From Streptomyces rubradiris (GTDB lineage: Bacteria; Actinomycetota; Actinomycetes; Streptomycetales; Streptomycetaceae): a stretch of 64,000 nt of DNA. Both the position numbers and the translations under genes were made by a program. The stretch is taken from assembly GCF_016860525.1 (NCBI RefSeq), contig NZ_BNEA01000015.1:4390001-4454000 (forward strand). The letters are read 5' to 3'. Shown one piece after another: positions 11,424-20,524 of the stretch. Position 1 is the first letter of the stretch; every line of letters starts with the position of its first letter. Below the pieces are notes generated by a model. The model did not search any database. It was given only the letters and a program-made list of their open reading frames with translations, and was not told the origin of the DNA.

Positions 11424-12197
11424 ATGAAGCGCATCTCACGCGGCCCGGCCACCTCGCGGCCCGCGCTGCTCGGCGCGGTGGTGCTGCTCTCGCTGACCTC
11501 GGCCTCCGTGGCCGCCGCCGACGACGGGCCGGGGCCGTTCGGGGTCACCGTGGACGCCGTCGCGAACCGGTGGAGCGCGCGGGTGGGCGCGCTGTTCGCC
11601 GCGGACGGGGCGGGCCGTCCGGCCGGCGGTCACTTCTGCACCGCGTCGGTGGCGCACAGCCCGCACGGCGACCTGATCGTCACCGCCGCCCACTGCCTGG
11701 ACGACCCCGGCCGCGACCTGGTGTTCGTGCCGGGCTACCGCGCGGGGCGGGCGCCGTACGGGGTGTGGAAGGTGACGCGGCGGTTCCTGCCCGAGGAGTG
11801 GACCCGGGGCCGGGACGAGGACAGCGACCTCGCCTTCGCCACCGTCGCCGGGCGGGGCGGGGGCCGGGTGGAGGACGCGGTGGGCGGCTACCGGTTCACG
11901 CCCGGCGTGGCCACCGGCGCGACCGGCGTGACCGTCACCGGGTACCCGGCCTCCCGCGAGGTGCCCATCACCTGCACCGACAAGCCGGCCCGGCACGGCC
12001 GTACCCAACAGCGCGTCGACTGCCCCGACTTCACCGGAGGCACCAGCGGCAGCCCCTGGGTCAACGGGGACCACGAGATCGTCGGGGTCCTCGGCGGTCA
12101 CGAGGAGGGCGGCAGCACGGCCGGGACCTCGTACAGCGTGGCGCTGGGACGTGTGGCGGCGGAGCTCTACGAGGAGGCGGCGGCCGAACCGTCCTGA
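11424..12197 (+). CDS. Secreted trypsin-like serine protease
   Basis: A 257-residue S1-family protein. A signal peptide of about 33 residues (basic start, hydrophobic core, Ala-Ala-Ala end) precedes a chymotrypsin fold. The triad is visible as H90 (VTAAHC), D135 (DSDLA) and S210 (GGTSGSPWV). No pro-domain or C-terminal anchor is apparent, so the enzyme is probably released or wall-associated. It lies between the cmd operon and the lysozyme/NlpC gene; a link to either is only positional. The hairpin just upstream may affect its translation. Confidence 0.85.
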   Translation: MKRISRGPATSRPALLGAVVLLSLTSASVAAADDGPGPFGVTVDAVANRWSARVGALFAADGAGRPAGGHFCTASVAHSPHGDLIVTAAHCLDDPGRDLVFVPGYRAGRAPYGVWKVTRRFLPEEWTRGRDEDSDLAFATVAGRGGGRVEDAVGGYRFTPGVATGATGVTVTGYPASREVPITCTDKPARHGRTQQRVDCPDFTGGTSGSPWVNGDHEIVGVLGGHEEGGSTAGTSYSVALGRVAAELYEEAAAEPS

Positions 12198-12331
12198 CCT
12201 GGGCCCGCCCTTCGGCTCGCCGGCGGTTCCGGTGGCCGGAGCGGTCTCATGTATGCGGTCGCCACCGCGAAATGACGCCACATCATGAGAAAGGACTCTT
12301 GGATCCGCCCGCCATGGGGGAAAGTTGAACC

Positions 12332-13333
12332 GTGCGGAAGTCATGGGTGATCGGTGGGGCGGCCGGCGCGCTCGGCGTGAGCTTCGTGATGCTGCTGGTC
12401 GTCGGTGTGTACATCGTGGCGGGAAACCTGGTCAACGGGGTGACCTCGGGGAGCCGGGGGCTGGCGAAGGGGGCGGTGCCGGCCGCCTACAAGTCGTTGG
12501 TGCAGCGGTGGGGCAATCTGTGCCCGGCGCTCACGCCCGCGCTGCTCGCCGCGCAGCTGTACCAGGAGAGCGGGTGGAACCCGACCGTCGTCAGCCCGGC
12601 CGACGCGCGCGGTATCGCGCAGTTCATCCCGAGCACCTGGGCGACGCACGGCATCGACGGCGACGGTGACGGCAAGCGGGACATCTGGGACCCGGACGAC
12701 GCGATCCCGTCGGCGGCCTCGTACGACTGCGAACTGGCCAAGTACGTCAAGGACGTGCCCGGTGACGTCTCCGACAACATGCTCGCCGCCTACAACGCGG
12801 GCGCCTACCGGGTGATCCGGGCGGGCGGGGTGCCGGCCATCAGCGAGACGCAGAACTACGTCAAGCGGATCCGCAGCCTGGAGAAGAGCTTCGCCGCGCC
12901 GGTCAGCCGGCTCGACCCCACCCGGCAGGCCGCCGGCGCCATCGCCTTCGCGCAGAGCCGGCTCGGCACGCCGTACCTGTGGGGCGGCAACGGCACCCCC
13001 GAGCAGGGCGGGCGCTTCGACTGCTCGGGCCTGACCAAGGCCGCGTACGAGAAGGTGGGGATCACCCTGCCGCGCGTGGCCAACGATCAGTACAACGCCG
13101 GGCCGCATCCCTCGCGGGACGAGCTGCTCCCCGGCGACCTGGTCTTCTTCTCCGACGACCTCACCGACTCGCGGGCCATCCGGCACGTGGGGATCTACGT
13201 CGGCGGCGGGTACATGATCGACGCCCCGCGCACCGGCGCCGTGATCCGCTTCGACCCGATCGACACCCCCGACTACTTCGGCGCGACACGGGTGACGGAG
13301 GAGGGCGCGCAGGCACTTCCCACGGCCGTGTGA
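12332..13333 (+). CDS. Bifunctional lytic transglycosylase / NlpC-P60 endopeptidase
   Basis: A 333-residue cell-wall hydrolase with an N-terminal membrane anchor or signal (about 7-31). A lysozyme-like transglycosylase domain (about 50-180) has likely catalytic E79 in QESGWNP and the AYNAG motif. A C-terminal NlpC/P60 domain (about 200-325) has C231 (RFDCSGL) and H285 (RHVGIYVG). The GTG start has GGGGAAAG about 8 nt upstream. The two-domain layout is that of CwlT-type enzymes, which open the wall for conjugative channels in Gram-positive elements, and this fits the neighbouring type IV-like operon. Confidence 0.88.
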   Translation: MRKSWVIGGAAGALGVSFVMLLVVGVYIVAGNLVNGVTSGSRGLAKGAVPAAYKSLVQRWGNLCPALTPALLAAQLYQESGWNPTVVSPADARGIAQFIPSTWATHGIDGDGDGKRDIWDPDDAIPSAASYDCELAKYVKDVPGDVSDNMLAAYNAGAYRVIRAGGVPAISETQNYVKRIRSLEKSFAAPVSRLDPTRQAAGAIAFAQSRLGTPYLWGGNGTPEQGGRFDCSGLTKAAYEKVGITLPRVANDQYNAGPHPSRDELLPGDLVFFSDDLTDSRAIRHVGIYVGGGYMIDAPRTGAVIRFDPIDTPDYFGATRVTEEGAQALPTAV

Positions 13334-13563
13334 ACGATGCGTGAAGCTGCCCCCTGAGCTGCGCTGACGAGTCTCTCTTCGATAACGTCTGCGTGATCAT
13401 TCAGTGGAGAGTGGAACGTATTCATGGTGCCCGTGCGTTCCTGTTGACGTAGCCCGGCGGACGTCAGTGCGGCAGTGCAGCGGAAGCGGATCTACGAACC
13501 ACGGGGGGCTGGAGCGACGCACACCCGGTGCGTCCGGACGAACGACGAAGGGGCCGCAGCACC

Positions 13564-14259
13564 ATGGCTGTACTCGCCGAATCCGGATCGAACCCCGACG
13601 TCGACCTGCTGTACGACATCAACGGCCTGGCCAAGGCCGCGCCGCACTGGTTCGACCGGGTCATGGAGTTCGTCGGCGAGTACGGGCTGCTGCTCGCCAT
13701 GGTGCTGCTGGTCCTGTGGTGCTGGTGGGGCGTGCGGCGCCGGGGCGGCGAGGAGGCGGCGCCGTCGGTGGCCGCGCTGGTGTGGGCGCCGCTCGCGGCG
13801 GGCCTCGCGGTCCTCGTGAACGTCCCGATACGGGGCTTCGTGGAGCGCCCCCGCCCGTTCCGGGACCATCAGGGCCTGGACGTCCTGGTCTCCGGCAAGG
13901 ACGACTTCTCCTTCGTCAGCGATCACGCGACGCTCACGATGGCGCTCGGCGTGGGCCTCTTCGTCGCCAACCGCCGCTTCGGCCTGGTGGGCATCGGCCT
14001 GGCCCTGCTGGAGGGCTTCTGCCGGGTCTACATGGGCGTGCACTACCCGACGGACGTCGTGGGCGGTTTCGCGCTCGGTACGGCCGTCGTACTGCTGCTG
14101 TCCCCGCTCGCCACGGCGCTGCTCACCCCGCTGATGCGGGCGGTGGAGCGCTCGCCGCGGGTGGGCTGGCTCGTGCGGCGGCGGACGGCGCCGGACGTCC
14201 CGGTGCTGCCCGGTGCGCGCCGCTCGGCGGAGACCGGGGAGCGGGACCTGGCCGCGTAA
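13564..14259 (+). CDS. PAP2-family membrane phosphatase
   Basis: A 231-residue polytopic protein with the three PAP2 motifs: a K-x6-RP-like ERPRPF (near 97-102), SDHA in place of PSGH (near 120), and R-V-Y-x-G-V-H-Y-P-x-D (near 158-168), the last with the catalytic His and Asp. Likely substrates are undecaprenyl pyrophosphate or a phospholipid phosphate, on the outer face of the membrane. The ATG at 13564 is preferred over upstream codons because the protein then begins with the conserved soluble helix. The basic C-terminal tail is poorly conserved in kind. Confidence 0.85.
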   Translation: MAVLAESGSNPDVDLLYDINGLAKAAPHWFDRVMEFVGEYGLLLAMVLLVLWCWWGVRRRGGEEAAPSVAALVWAPLAAGLAVLVNVPIRGFVERPRPFRDHQGLDVLVSGKDDFSFVSDHATLTMALGVGLFVANRRFGLVGIGLALLEGFCRVYMGVHYPTDVVGGFALGTAVVLLLSPLATALLTPLMRAVERSPRVGWLVRRRTAPDVPVLPGARRSAETGERDLAA

Positions 14260-14283
14260 GCGGGAAAGCGGGAACGCGGGAAT

Positions 14284-14315
14284 GGGCCGGCTCCTCCTCG
14301 GCGGGGGGCCGGCCC
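14284..14315. terminator. Bidirectional terminator between PAP2 and oxidase genes
   Basis: Inverted repeat GGGCCGGC ... GCCGGCCC with a GC-rich 16-nt loop, located between two convergent genes. There is no T-run, as is common in this GC range. Confidence 0.6.
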
Positions 14316-14343
14316 GTGGCCGTTCCTGAACCCTTACGGGCTC

Positions 14344-15906
14344 CTACAGCCCCTGCGGGTGCGAGAAGAACCGCTTGGGGTCGTACTGCTTCTTCACCTT
14401 GTCCAGGCGCGCGGCCGCGTCCCCGTAGTACGCCTTCTTCCAGTTCTTCAGCGTGGGGTCGGTGTAGTTCTGGTAGGCCGCGCCGGAGGCGTACGGGGCC
14501 ATCGCCTTGTGCGCCGACGCCAGCCAGGTCTGGGCCGTGGTGCCGGCGGCCCCCGCGCCCCAGGAGGCGATGTACTGGGCCAGCATGCGCGAGCGGCGGT
14601 GGACGAAGGCGGTCGCGGTCGGGGAGACCCGGTTGACCGCGCCGCCGAGCGCCGTGAAGGCGATGCTGCCGGCGCCGCCGCGCACCGCCGCGATCTGCTT
14701 GAGCGCGGTCTGGATGCCGGCCGCGGACAGCGAGCGGTCGAAGAAGTCGGAGCGGGCCGCGTACGTCTCCCGGCCGAGCCGGCCCTGCGGGGAGCGGCCC
14801 GGGGTGGGGCCCGGCAGATGGCACTGGGCGTCGGTGGCGAAGGAGGAGCAGCCGGCGTAGATCTCCATGGCCTCCTCGTAGCCGCGGCGGCGCAGCGAGA
14901 CCGAGCGGGCGCTGGCGCCGGCCAGGTGGGCCAGGCGGTCCACGGCGTTCTGTAGCTCGCGGTAGGTGCCGAGGGAGAAGCAGGAGACGGAGACGGTCGG
15001 GGTGCGGCCCGGTGAGCAGGCCAGGTGCAGGGAGGACCAGATCTCATCGGGCTGGGACGGGCCCCACTCCTGCCAGGCCTTCAGCACCTTGGCGGCCTTG
15101 GACCAGGGCCAGGTCAGATAGGCGGTGACGGCCTGCGGCGCGGGGTGGGTGCGGAAGTGCAGCTCGGTGACGACGCCGAAGTTGCCGTTGCCCGCGCCGC
15201 GCAGCGCCCAGAACAGGTCGGCGTGGTGGCCGGTGTCGGCGGTGAGCTGGGTGCCGTCGGCGGTGATCAGGGTGGCCTGGGTGAGGCTGTCGCAGGTCAG
15301 GCCGTAGGCGCGGGAGGCGACGCCGTGGCCGCCGCCGAGCACCAGGCCGGAGACGCCGACGCTGGGGCAGGAGCCGGCGGGTATGGTCACGCCCTTCGCG
15401 GCGAGCGCGCGGTAGACGTCGATCAGCTTGGCGCCGGCGCCGACGACGGCCTGGCCGCCGCCGACCCGGATCCGGTTCAGCCGGGACACGTCGACGATCA
15501 GCCGCTGGTCGCCGGAGGAATAGCCGGCGTAGGAGTGGCCGCCGTTGCGGATGGCGACCTTGACGCCGTGCGCGCGGGCGTACGCCAGGGTGGTGCGGAT
15601 GTCGGCGGCGTGCGCCACATAGGCGACCGCGGCCGGTTTCAGGCCGTCGAAGCGGGTGTTGTAGAGCTGGCGGGCGGTCTTCCAGGAGGCGTCGCCGGGC
15701 CGGACGAGGGTGCCGTCCAGGTCCCGGGCGAGGGCCGTCCAGTTCGCGGCGGCCCTGGCCGGGCCGGTGGTCCGCAGGGCGGCGAGGGAGGTCGTGCCCG
15801 TGAGGGACGCGCGGGGTGCGGAGGAGTCCCCGCCCGCCGTGCACGCGGTGAGCGCGGTCGTCGCCAGGGCGGCCGCGCCGCCCGAGATGAACGTACGCCG
15901 TTCCAT
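14344..15906 (-). CDS. Exported FAD-linked oxidase of the berberine bridge enzyme family
   Basis: A 520-residue flavoprotein oxidase. The N terminus is RRTFISGG followed by a hydrophobic stretch and lipobox LTAC (C22), so it is probably a Tat-exported lipoprotein. The PCMH-type FAD domain holds H124 (RNGGHSYAGYS), the usual 8-alpha attachment residue, and C180 (GSCPSVGVSG) at the position that gives a second covalent flavin bond in bicovalent family members. A BBE domain closes the protein. Substrate is unknown; the family oxidises sugars, alcohols or alkaloids. The ATG at 15906 is chosen because it directly starts the signal; the frame extends to 16026. Confidence 0.85.
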   Translation of the reverse strand: MERRTFISGGAAALATTALTACTAGGDSSAPRASLTGTTSLAALRTTGPARAAANWTALARDLDGTLVRPGDASWKTARQLYNTRFDGLKPAAVAYVAHAADIRTTLAYARAHGVKVAIRNGGHSYAGYSSGDQRLIVDVSRLNRIRVGGGQAVVGAGAKLIDVYRALAAKGVTIPAGSCPSVGVSGLVLGGGHGVASRAYGLTCDSLTQATLITADGTQLTADTGHHADLFWALRGAGNGNFGVVTELHFRTHPAPQAVTAYLTWPWSKAAKVLKAWQEWGPSQPDEIWSSLHLACSPGRTPTVSVSCFSLGTYRELQNAVDRLAHLAGASARSVSLRRRGYEEAMEIYAGCSSFATDAQCHLPGPTPGRSPQGRLGRETYAARSDFFDRSLSAAGIQTALKQIAAVRGGAGSIAFTALGGAVNRVSPTATAFVHRRSRMLAQYIASWGAGAAGTTAQTWLASAHKAMAPYASGAAYQNYTDPTLKNWKKAYYGDAAARLDKVKKQYDPKRFFSHPQGL

Positions 15907-16074
15907 GTCCGTCGCCCTTTCCTCGGCTCCTGTGGAACGAGACGGCGCCCCGCGCCGCGGGGTTCCGCCGAACGGGTGAGGAACGGCGTACGGGTGTTCG
16001 TGTGGCCGACTCGTCGGAACCTCCATGTGCTCTCCCCGTGAGCATTCCGTGACCTAACCGGGCTGACGGCAGGG

Positions 16075-16118
16075 GTTCACTCTGCGTTCATTTCTGGCCA
16101 TCGGCGGCTTCACCTGTT
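16075..16118 (+). promoter_or_regulatory. PHO box (PhoP operator) of pstS
   Basis: Direct-repeat units occur every 11 bp: GTTCACTCTGC at 16075, GTTCATTTCTG at 16086, a diverged unit at 16097 and CTTCACCTGTT at 16108. This is the known form of Streptomyces PhoP operators, two good units followed by weaker ones. It lies about 120-160 bp before the pstS start and could also face the divergent oxidase gene. Confidence 0.85.
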
Positions 16119-16234
16119 CTGCCTAATTTCGGCCGTACCCGGTGCGGAGTGCGGCATGGATTGCGCTCGCGCGCACCGCACTCACTCACCTCGCGCGCCG
16201 CCGATCGCGGCGGCTCCTGGAAGGACTCCCGAAA

Positions 16235-17362
16235 GTGAAGCTTCAGCGCAAGAACCGGCTGCGCGCCCTCTCTCTCGGTGCTGTCGCCGTCTCCAGTGCC
16301 CTGGCCCTGACGGCGTGCGGCTCCGACGACAACGGCGAGGGCAACGGCTCCGGGGGCTCGTCCGCCGCCGCGAGCGCGGGCTCCGTGAAGTGCGACGACG
16401 CCAAGGGCCAGCTGCTCGCGGACGGTTCCTCGGCGCAGAAGAACGCGATCGACGCCTGGACCAAGGTCTTCTCCCCGGCCTGCAACGTGCAGATCAACTA
16501 CAAGGGCGCCGGCTCCGGTGCCGGTGTCACCTCCTTCACCCAGGGCCAGATCGCGTTCGCCGGTTCCGACTCCGCGCTGAAGCCCGAGGAGGTCGCCGCC
16601 TCCAAGAAGGTCTGCGAGGGCGGCCAGGGCATCGACCTGCCGATGGTCGGCGGCCCGATCGCCCTCGGCTACAACGTCCCCGGCGTGGACAACCTGGTCC
16701 TGGACGCTCCGACCATCGCCAAGATCTTCGACAGCAAGATCAAGAACTGGAACGACGAGGCGATCAAGAAGCTCAACCCCGGCGCGAAGCTCCCCGACCT
16801 GAAGATCCAGGCCTTCCACCGCTCCGAGGACTCCGGCACCACGGACAACTTCACCAAGTACCTGCTCGCGACCACGCCCGAGAACTGGAAGTACTCCGGT
16901 GGCAAGGCCTGGCAGGCGCAGGGCGGCCAGGCGGCCTCCGGCTCGGCCGGCGTGGCCCAGGGCGTCAAGCAGAATTCCGGCGCGATCGGCTACTTCGAGC
17001 TGTCCTACGCCAAGGGGCTCGACACCGTCGCCATCGCCACCGGCGCCAAGGCCCCGGTGAAGCCGTCCACCGAGTCGGCCACCGCGGGCATCGCCGCCGC
17101 CAAGGTCGTCGGCACCGGCAAGGACCTGGCGCTCCAGCTCGACTACAAGACCAAGGCCGAGGGCGCCTACCCGATCACCCTGGTCACCTACGAGATCGTC
17201 TGCGACAAGGGCAACAAGGCCGACACGCTGCCCGCCACCAAGGCGTTCCTGCGCTACATCGCCGGCGAGGACGGCCAGAAGGTGCTGGCGCAGAACGACT
17301 ACGCCCCGATCCCCGCCGAGATCATCGCCAAGGTCCGCACCACCATCGAGGGCCTGAGCTGA
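16235..17362 (+). CDS. pstS: Phosphate ABC transporter substrate-binding lipoprotein PstS
   Basis: A 375-residue periplasmic-binding-type lipoprotein that captures inorganic phosphate for PstCAB. The signal ends in lipobox LTAC with lipidated C28, then a Ser/Gly/Ala spacer to about residue 50. Typical PstS phosphate-loop segments are seen: ADGSSAQ near 65, GAGSGAGV near 90, FAGSDSALK near 110 and RSEDSGTTDNF near 195-205. The GTG at 16235 has GGAAGGA about 10 nt upstream; the frame is open further upstream but without a signal. It is the first gene of pstSCAB, under a PHO box. Confidence 0.95.
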   Translation: MKLQRKNRLRALSLGAVAVSSALALTACGSDDNGEGNGSGGSSAAASAGSVKCDDAKGQLLADGSSAQKNAIDAWTKVFSPACNVQINYKGAGSGAGVTSFTQGQIAFAGSDSALKPEEVAASKKVCEGGQGIDLPMVGGPIALGYNVPGVDNLVLDAPTIAKIFDSKIKNWNDEAIKKLNPGAKLPDLKIQAFHRSEDSGTTDNFTKYLLATTPENWKYSGGKAWQAQGGQAASGSAGVAQGVKQNSGAIGYFELSYAKGLDTVAIATGAKAPVKPSTESATAGIAAAKVVGTGKDLALQLDYKTKAEGAYPITLVTYEIVCDKGNKADTLPATKAFLRYIAGEDGQKVLAQNDYAPIPAEIIAKVRTTIEGLS

Positions 17363-17482
17363 CCTGATCCGTGAGTGTGCGGCCCGGCGCCCGTCCGGGC
17401 CGGGCCGCACCCGTCCGGTGCACCGCCGCCACGAGCCGCGCCCCCCTGGCGGGGGCCGCGGCTTAGCAGACCGGAGAACCCG

Positions 17483-18487
17483 ATGGACATATCGACGACA
17501 ACCGACGTTCCCCCTCCCGCCTCCCCGCCCTCGCCCGTCGAACGCAAGCGCGCGGCCCGCGGCGCCACCCGGCCCGGCGACCGCGTCTTCCTCGGCCTGT
17601 CGCGCGGCTCCGGCATCCTGCTGCTGGTGATCATGGCCGCGATCGCGGTCTTCCTCACCTACCGCGCCTCCCTCGCGATCAGCAGGGACCACGGGAACTT
17701 CCTGACCACCTTCGAGTGGAACACCAACCTCAACCCGCCGGTCTTCGGTATCGCGGTGCTGGCCTTCGGCACGGTCGTCTCCTCGGTGATCGCCATGGTC
17801 ATCGCGGTCCCGATCGCCGTCGCGATCGCGCTGTTCCTCACCCACTACGCCCCGCGCCGGCTGAGCGGCCCGATCGCCTACGTGATCGACCTGCTCGCCG
17901 CCGTGCCGTCCATCGTCTACGGCCTGTGGGGCGCCCTGATCCTCGTGCCGCACCTGCGCGGCCTGTACGGCTGGCTGGACACCTACCTCGGCTGGACCGG
18001 GATCTTCGCCTGGGAGGAGGGCGCCCCGCGCACCATGCTCGCCGTCGGCATCCTGCTGGCGATCATGATCCTGCCGATCATCACCAACGTCAGCCGCGAG
18101 GTGTTCCGGCAGGTCCCGCGGATGCACGAGGAGGCCGCCCTGGCCCTCGGCGCCACCCGCTGGGAGGTCATCCGGATGTCCGTCCTGCCCTTCGGCCGCT
18201 CCGGTGTGATCTCCGCGTCCATGCTCGGCCTCGGCCGCGCCCTCGGCGAGACGATGGCCGTGGCCACCGTGCTCTCCCCGGACTACGACATCCACGCCAG
18301 CCTGCTGAACCCCGGCGGCGGCACCTTCGCCCAGAACATCGCCAGCAAGTTCGGCGAGGCCAGCGAGCAGGGCCGGGACGCGCTGATCGCCTCCGGCCTG
18401 GTCCTGTTCGTCATCACCCTGCTGGTCAACGGCGCGGCCCGCGCGATCATCGCCCGCCGCAAGGAGTACTCGGGGGCCAACGCATGA
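17483..18487 (+). CDS. pstC: Phosphate ABC transporter permease PstC
   Basis: A 334-residue inner-membrane permease with six predicted membrane segments. The MetI-type EAA loop reads EEAALALGATRWEVI near residues 215-229, which contacts the PstB ATPase. The ATG at 17483 follows GGAGA at 6 nt spacing. It is 120 nt after pstS, and its TGA overlaps the pstA ATG (ATGA), indicating translational coupling. Confidence 0.95.
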   Translation: MDISTTTDVPPPASPPSPVERKRAARGATRPGDRVFLGLSRGSGILLLVIMAAIAVFLTYRASLAISRDHGNFLTTFEWNTNLNPPVFGIAVLAFGTVVSSVIAMVIAVPIAVAIALFLTHYAPRRLSGPIAYVIDLLAAVPSIVYGLWGALILVPHLRGLYGWLDTYLGWTGIFAWEEGAPRTMLAVGILLAIMILPIITNVSREVFRQVPRMHEEAALALGATRWEVIRMSVLPFGRSGVISASMLGLGRALGETMAVATVLSPDYDIHASLLNPGGGTFAQNIASKFGEASEQGRDALIASGLVLFVITLLVNGAARAIIARRKEYSGANA

Positions 18488-19530
18488 GCACCGCAGCCGT
18501 CACCGACAAGCGCCCTGGTTCGCTGAGCGGCGCCCGCCTGCCCAAGTGGTCCCCCTGGGCGATCGCCGCCGGGTCTGTCGCCGTCGCCGTGGGCATCGGC
18601 CTGGGCGCGGGCCTGGACAGCGAGATCCAGTGGGGGCTGATCGCCGCGATCCTGTTCGTCCTCGGCACGTACGGCATCGCCGCCCGCGTGGAGGGCCGCC
18701 GGCAGGCCAAGGACCGGGTCGCCACCTCGCTGGTCTGGGTCGCCTTCCTGCTCGCCGTCGTCCCGCTGGTCTCCCTGGTGTGGACGACCCTCTCGCGCGG
18801 CGTGCAGGTGCTCGACGTCCACTTCCTCACCCACTCCATGGGCATCGTCGCCGACTCCGAGACCGGCGGCGGCATCTACCACGCCCTCATCGGCAGCCTG
18901 GAGCAGGTCGGCTTCGCCACCCTCATGGGCGCCCCGGTCGGCGTGCTCACCGCCATCTACCTGGTGGAGTACGGGCGCGGCCGGCTCGCCCGGTCGGTGA
19001 CCTTCTTCGTGGACGTCATGACGGGCATCCCGTCGATCGTCGCGGGCCTGTTCATCCTCAGCCTGATGCTCATCCTGAAGCTGGAGCCGTTCGGCTTCGC
19101 CGGTTCGCTGGCCCTGGCCATCCTGATGATGCCGGTTGTCGTCCGCTCCACCGAGGAGATGCTCAAGCTCGTCCCGAACGAGCTGCGCGAGGCGTCCCTG
19201 GCGCTCGGCGTGCCCAAGTGGCGGACCATCCTGAAGGTGGTCCTGCCGACCGCGATCGGCGGCATCACCACCGGCGTCATGCTCGCCATCGCCCGGATCG
19301 CGGGCGAGACCGCGCCGGTGCTGCTGCTGGTGTTCGGCAACCCCTTCATCAACAACAACCCGTTCGAGGGCGCGCAGGCCTCGCTGCCGCTGTACATCTA
19401 CCAGCAGTACGCCGCCGGCGGTGACCCGGCGTACGACCGCGCGTGGGCGGCGTCCCTCACGCTGATCGCCTTTGTGATGATCCTCAACCTGGTGGCCCGC
19501 GGCATCGCCCGCTGGAAGTCCCCGCGCTGA
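18484..19530 (+). CDS. pstA: Phosphate ABC transporter permease PstA
   Basis: A 348-residue permease that pairs with PstC to form the phosphate channel. About six membrane segments are seen, with two extra hydrophobic stretches in the first 100 residues. The EAA loop [15 protein letters not shown] lies near residues 238-252. The start codon overlaps the pstC stop. Confidence 0.95.
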   Translation: MSTAAVTDKRPGSLSGARLPKWSPWAIAAGSVAVAVGIGLGAGLDSEIQWGLIAAILFVLGTYGIAARVEGRRQAKDRVATSLVWVAFLLAVVPLVSLVWTTLSRGVQVLDVHFLTHSMGIVADSETGGGIYHALIGSLEQVGFATLMGAPVGVLTAIYLVEYGRGRLARSVTFFVDVMTGIPSIVAGLFILSLMLILKLEPFGFAGSLALAILMMPVVVRSTEEMLKLVPNELREASLALGVPKWRTILKVVLPTAIGGITTGVMLAIARIAGETAPVLLLVFGNPFINNNPFEGAQASLPLYIYQQYAAGGDPAYDRAWAASLTLIAFVMILNLVARGIARWKSPR

Positions 19531-19613
19531 CCCGCCGCGGCCACCGCCGCCTGGCCGGCCGCCGACGCGGCCCCACAGCGACCGAGCTTGAATTTCCTGG
19601 AAGTGAAGCAGAC

Positions 19614-20390
19614 ATGGCCAAGCGAATCGACGTAAGCGGGCTCACCGCCTACTACGGCTCCCACAAGGCGATCGAGGACATCTCGATGACGGTCGAGCCG
19701 CGCTCGGTGACGGCGTTCATCGGCCCCTCCGGCTGCGGCAAGTCGACGTTCCTGCGCACCCTGAACCGGATGCACGAGGTGACCCCCGGCGGGCGCGTCG
19801 AGGGCAAGGTGCTCCTGGACGCCGAGGACCTGTACGGCGCCGGGGTCGACCCGGTGTCCGTGCGCCGCGAGGTGGGCATGGTCTTCCAGCGCCCGAACCC
19901 GTTCCCCACCATGTCGATCTTCGACAACGTGGCGGCGGGCCTCAGGCTGAACGGCAACTACAAGAAGAGCGAGCTGAACGACATCGTCGAGAAGTCGCTC
20001 AAGGGCGCCAACCTCTGGAACGAGGTCAAGGACCGGCTGAACAAGCCCGGCTCCGGGCTCTCCGGCGGCCAGCAGCAGCGCCTGTGCATCGCGCGGGCCA
20101 TCGCGGTCGAGCCGAAGGTGCTGCTCATGGACGAGCCGTGCTCGGCGCTGGACCCGATCTCCACGCTCGCCATCGAGGACCTGATCGGCGAGCTGAAGGA
20201 CCGGTTCACCATCGTCATCGTGACCCACAACATGCAGCAGGCGGCGCGGGTCTCGGACCGTACGGCGTTCTTCAACCTGGCCGCGGTGGGCCAGCCGGGC
20301 CGGCTGGTGGAGATCGACGAGACCGAGCGGATCTTCTCCAACCCGTCGGTCCAGGCCACGGAGGACTACATCTCCGGCCGCTTCGGCTGA
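19614..20390 (+). CDS. pstB: Phosphate ABC transporter ATP-binding protein PstB
   Basis: A 258-residue ABC ATPase. Walker A is GPSGCGKST at 37-45, the signature is LSGGQQQR near 145-152, Walker B is [13 protein letters not shown] near 163-175, and the switch His is in VTHNMQQA. The RPNPFP Q-loop following FQ is characteristic of PstB. The start is 83 nt after pstA. The gene is the last of the operon and ends before a strong terminator. Confidence 0.96.
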   Translation: MAKRIDVSGLTAYYGSHKAIEDISMTVEPRSVTAFIGPSGCGKSTFLRTLNRMHEVTPGGRVEGKVLLDAEDLYGAGVDPVSVRREVGMVFQRPNPFPTMSIFDNVAAGLRLNGNYKKSELNDIVEKSLKGANLWNEVKDRLNKPGSGLSGGQQQRLCIARAIAVEPKVLLMDEPCSALDPISTLAIEDLIGELKDRFTIVIVTHNMQQAARVSDRTAFFNLAAVGQPGRLVEIDETERIFSNPSVQATEDYISGRFG

Positions 20391-20471
20391 CCGGCAACCC
20401 CGCCCCGGCCCCGCCGGGACGGGACGGACCCTCGCGGTGCTGCATGGCGGTGCCACCGCGAGGACGCAGAA

Positions 20472-20502
20472 GGGCCCGCCCCCAGCTCCCGGGGGCGGGC
20501 CC
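20472..20502. terminator. Bidirectional terminator between pstB and the Pit gene
   Basis: A perfect 12-bp stem, GGGCCCGCCCCC / GGGGGCGGGCCC, with a 7-nt loop, sits between convergent genes. A second weaker hairpin (CCTCGCGGTG...CACCGCGAGG) precedes it near 20431-20463. Confidence 0.85.
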
Positions 20503-20524
20503 GTCGCGTTGCTCCGGAGGGTCC

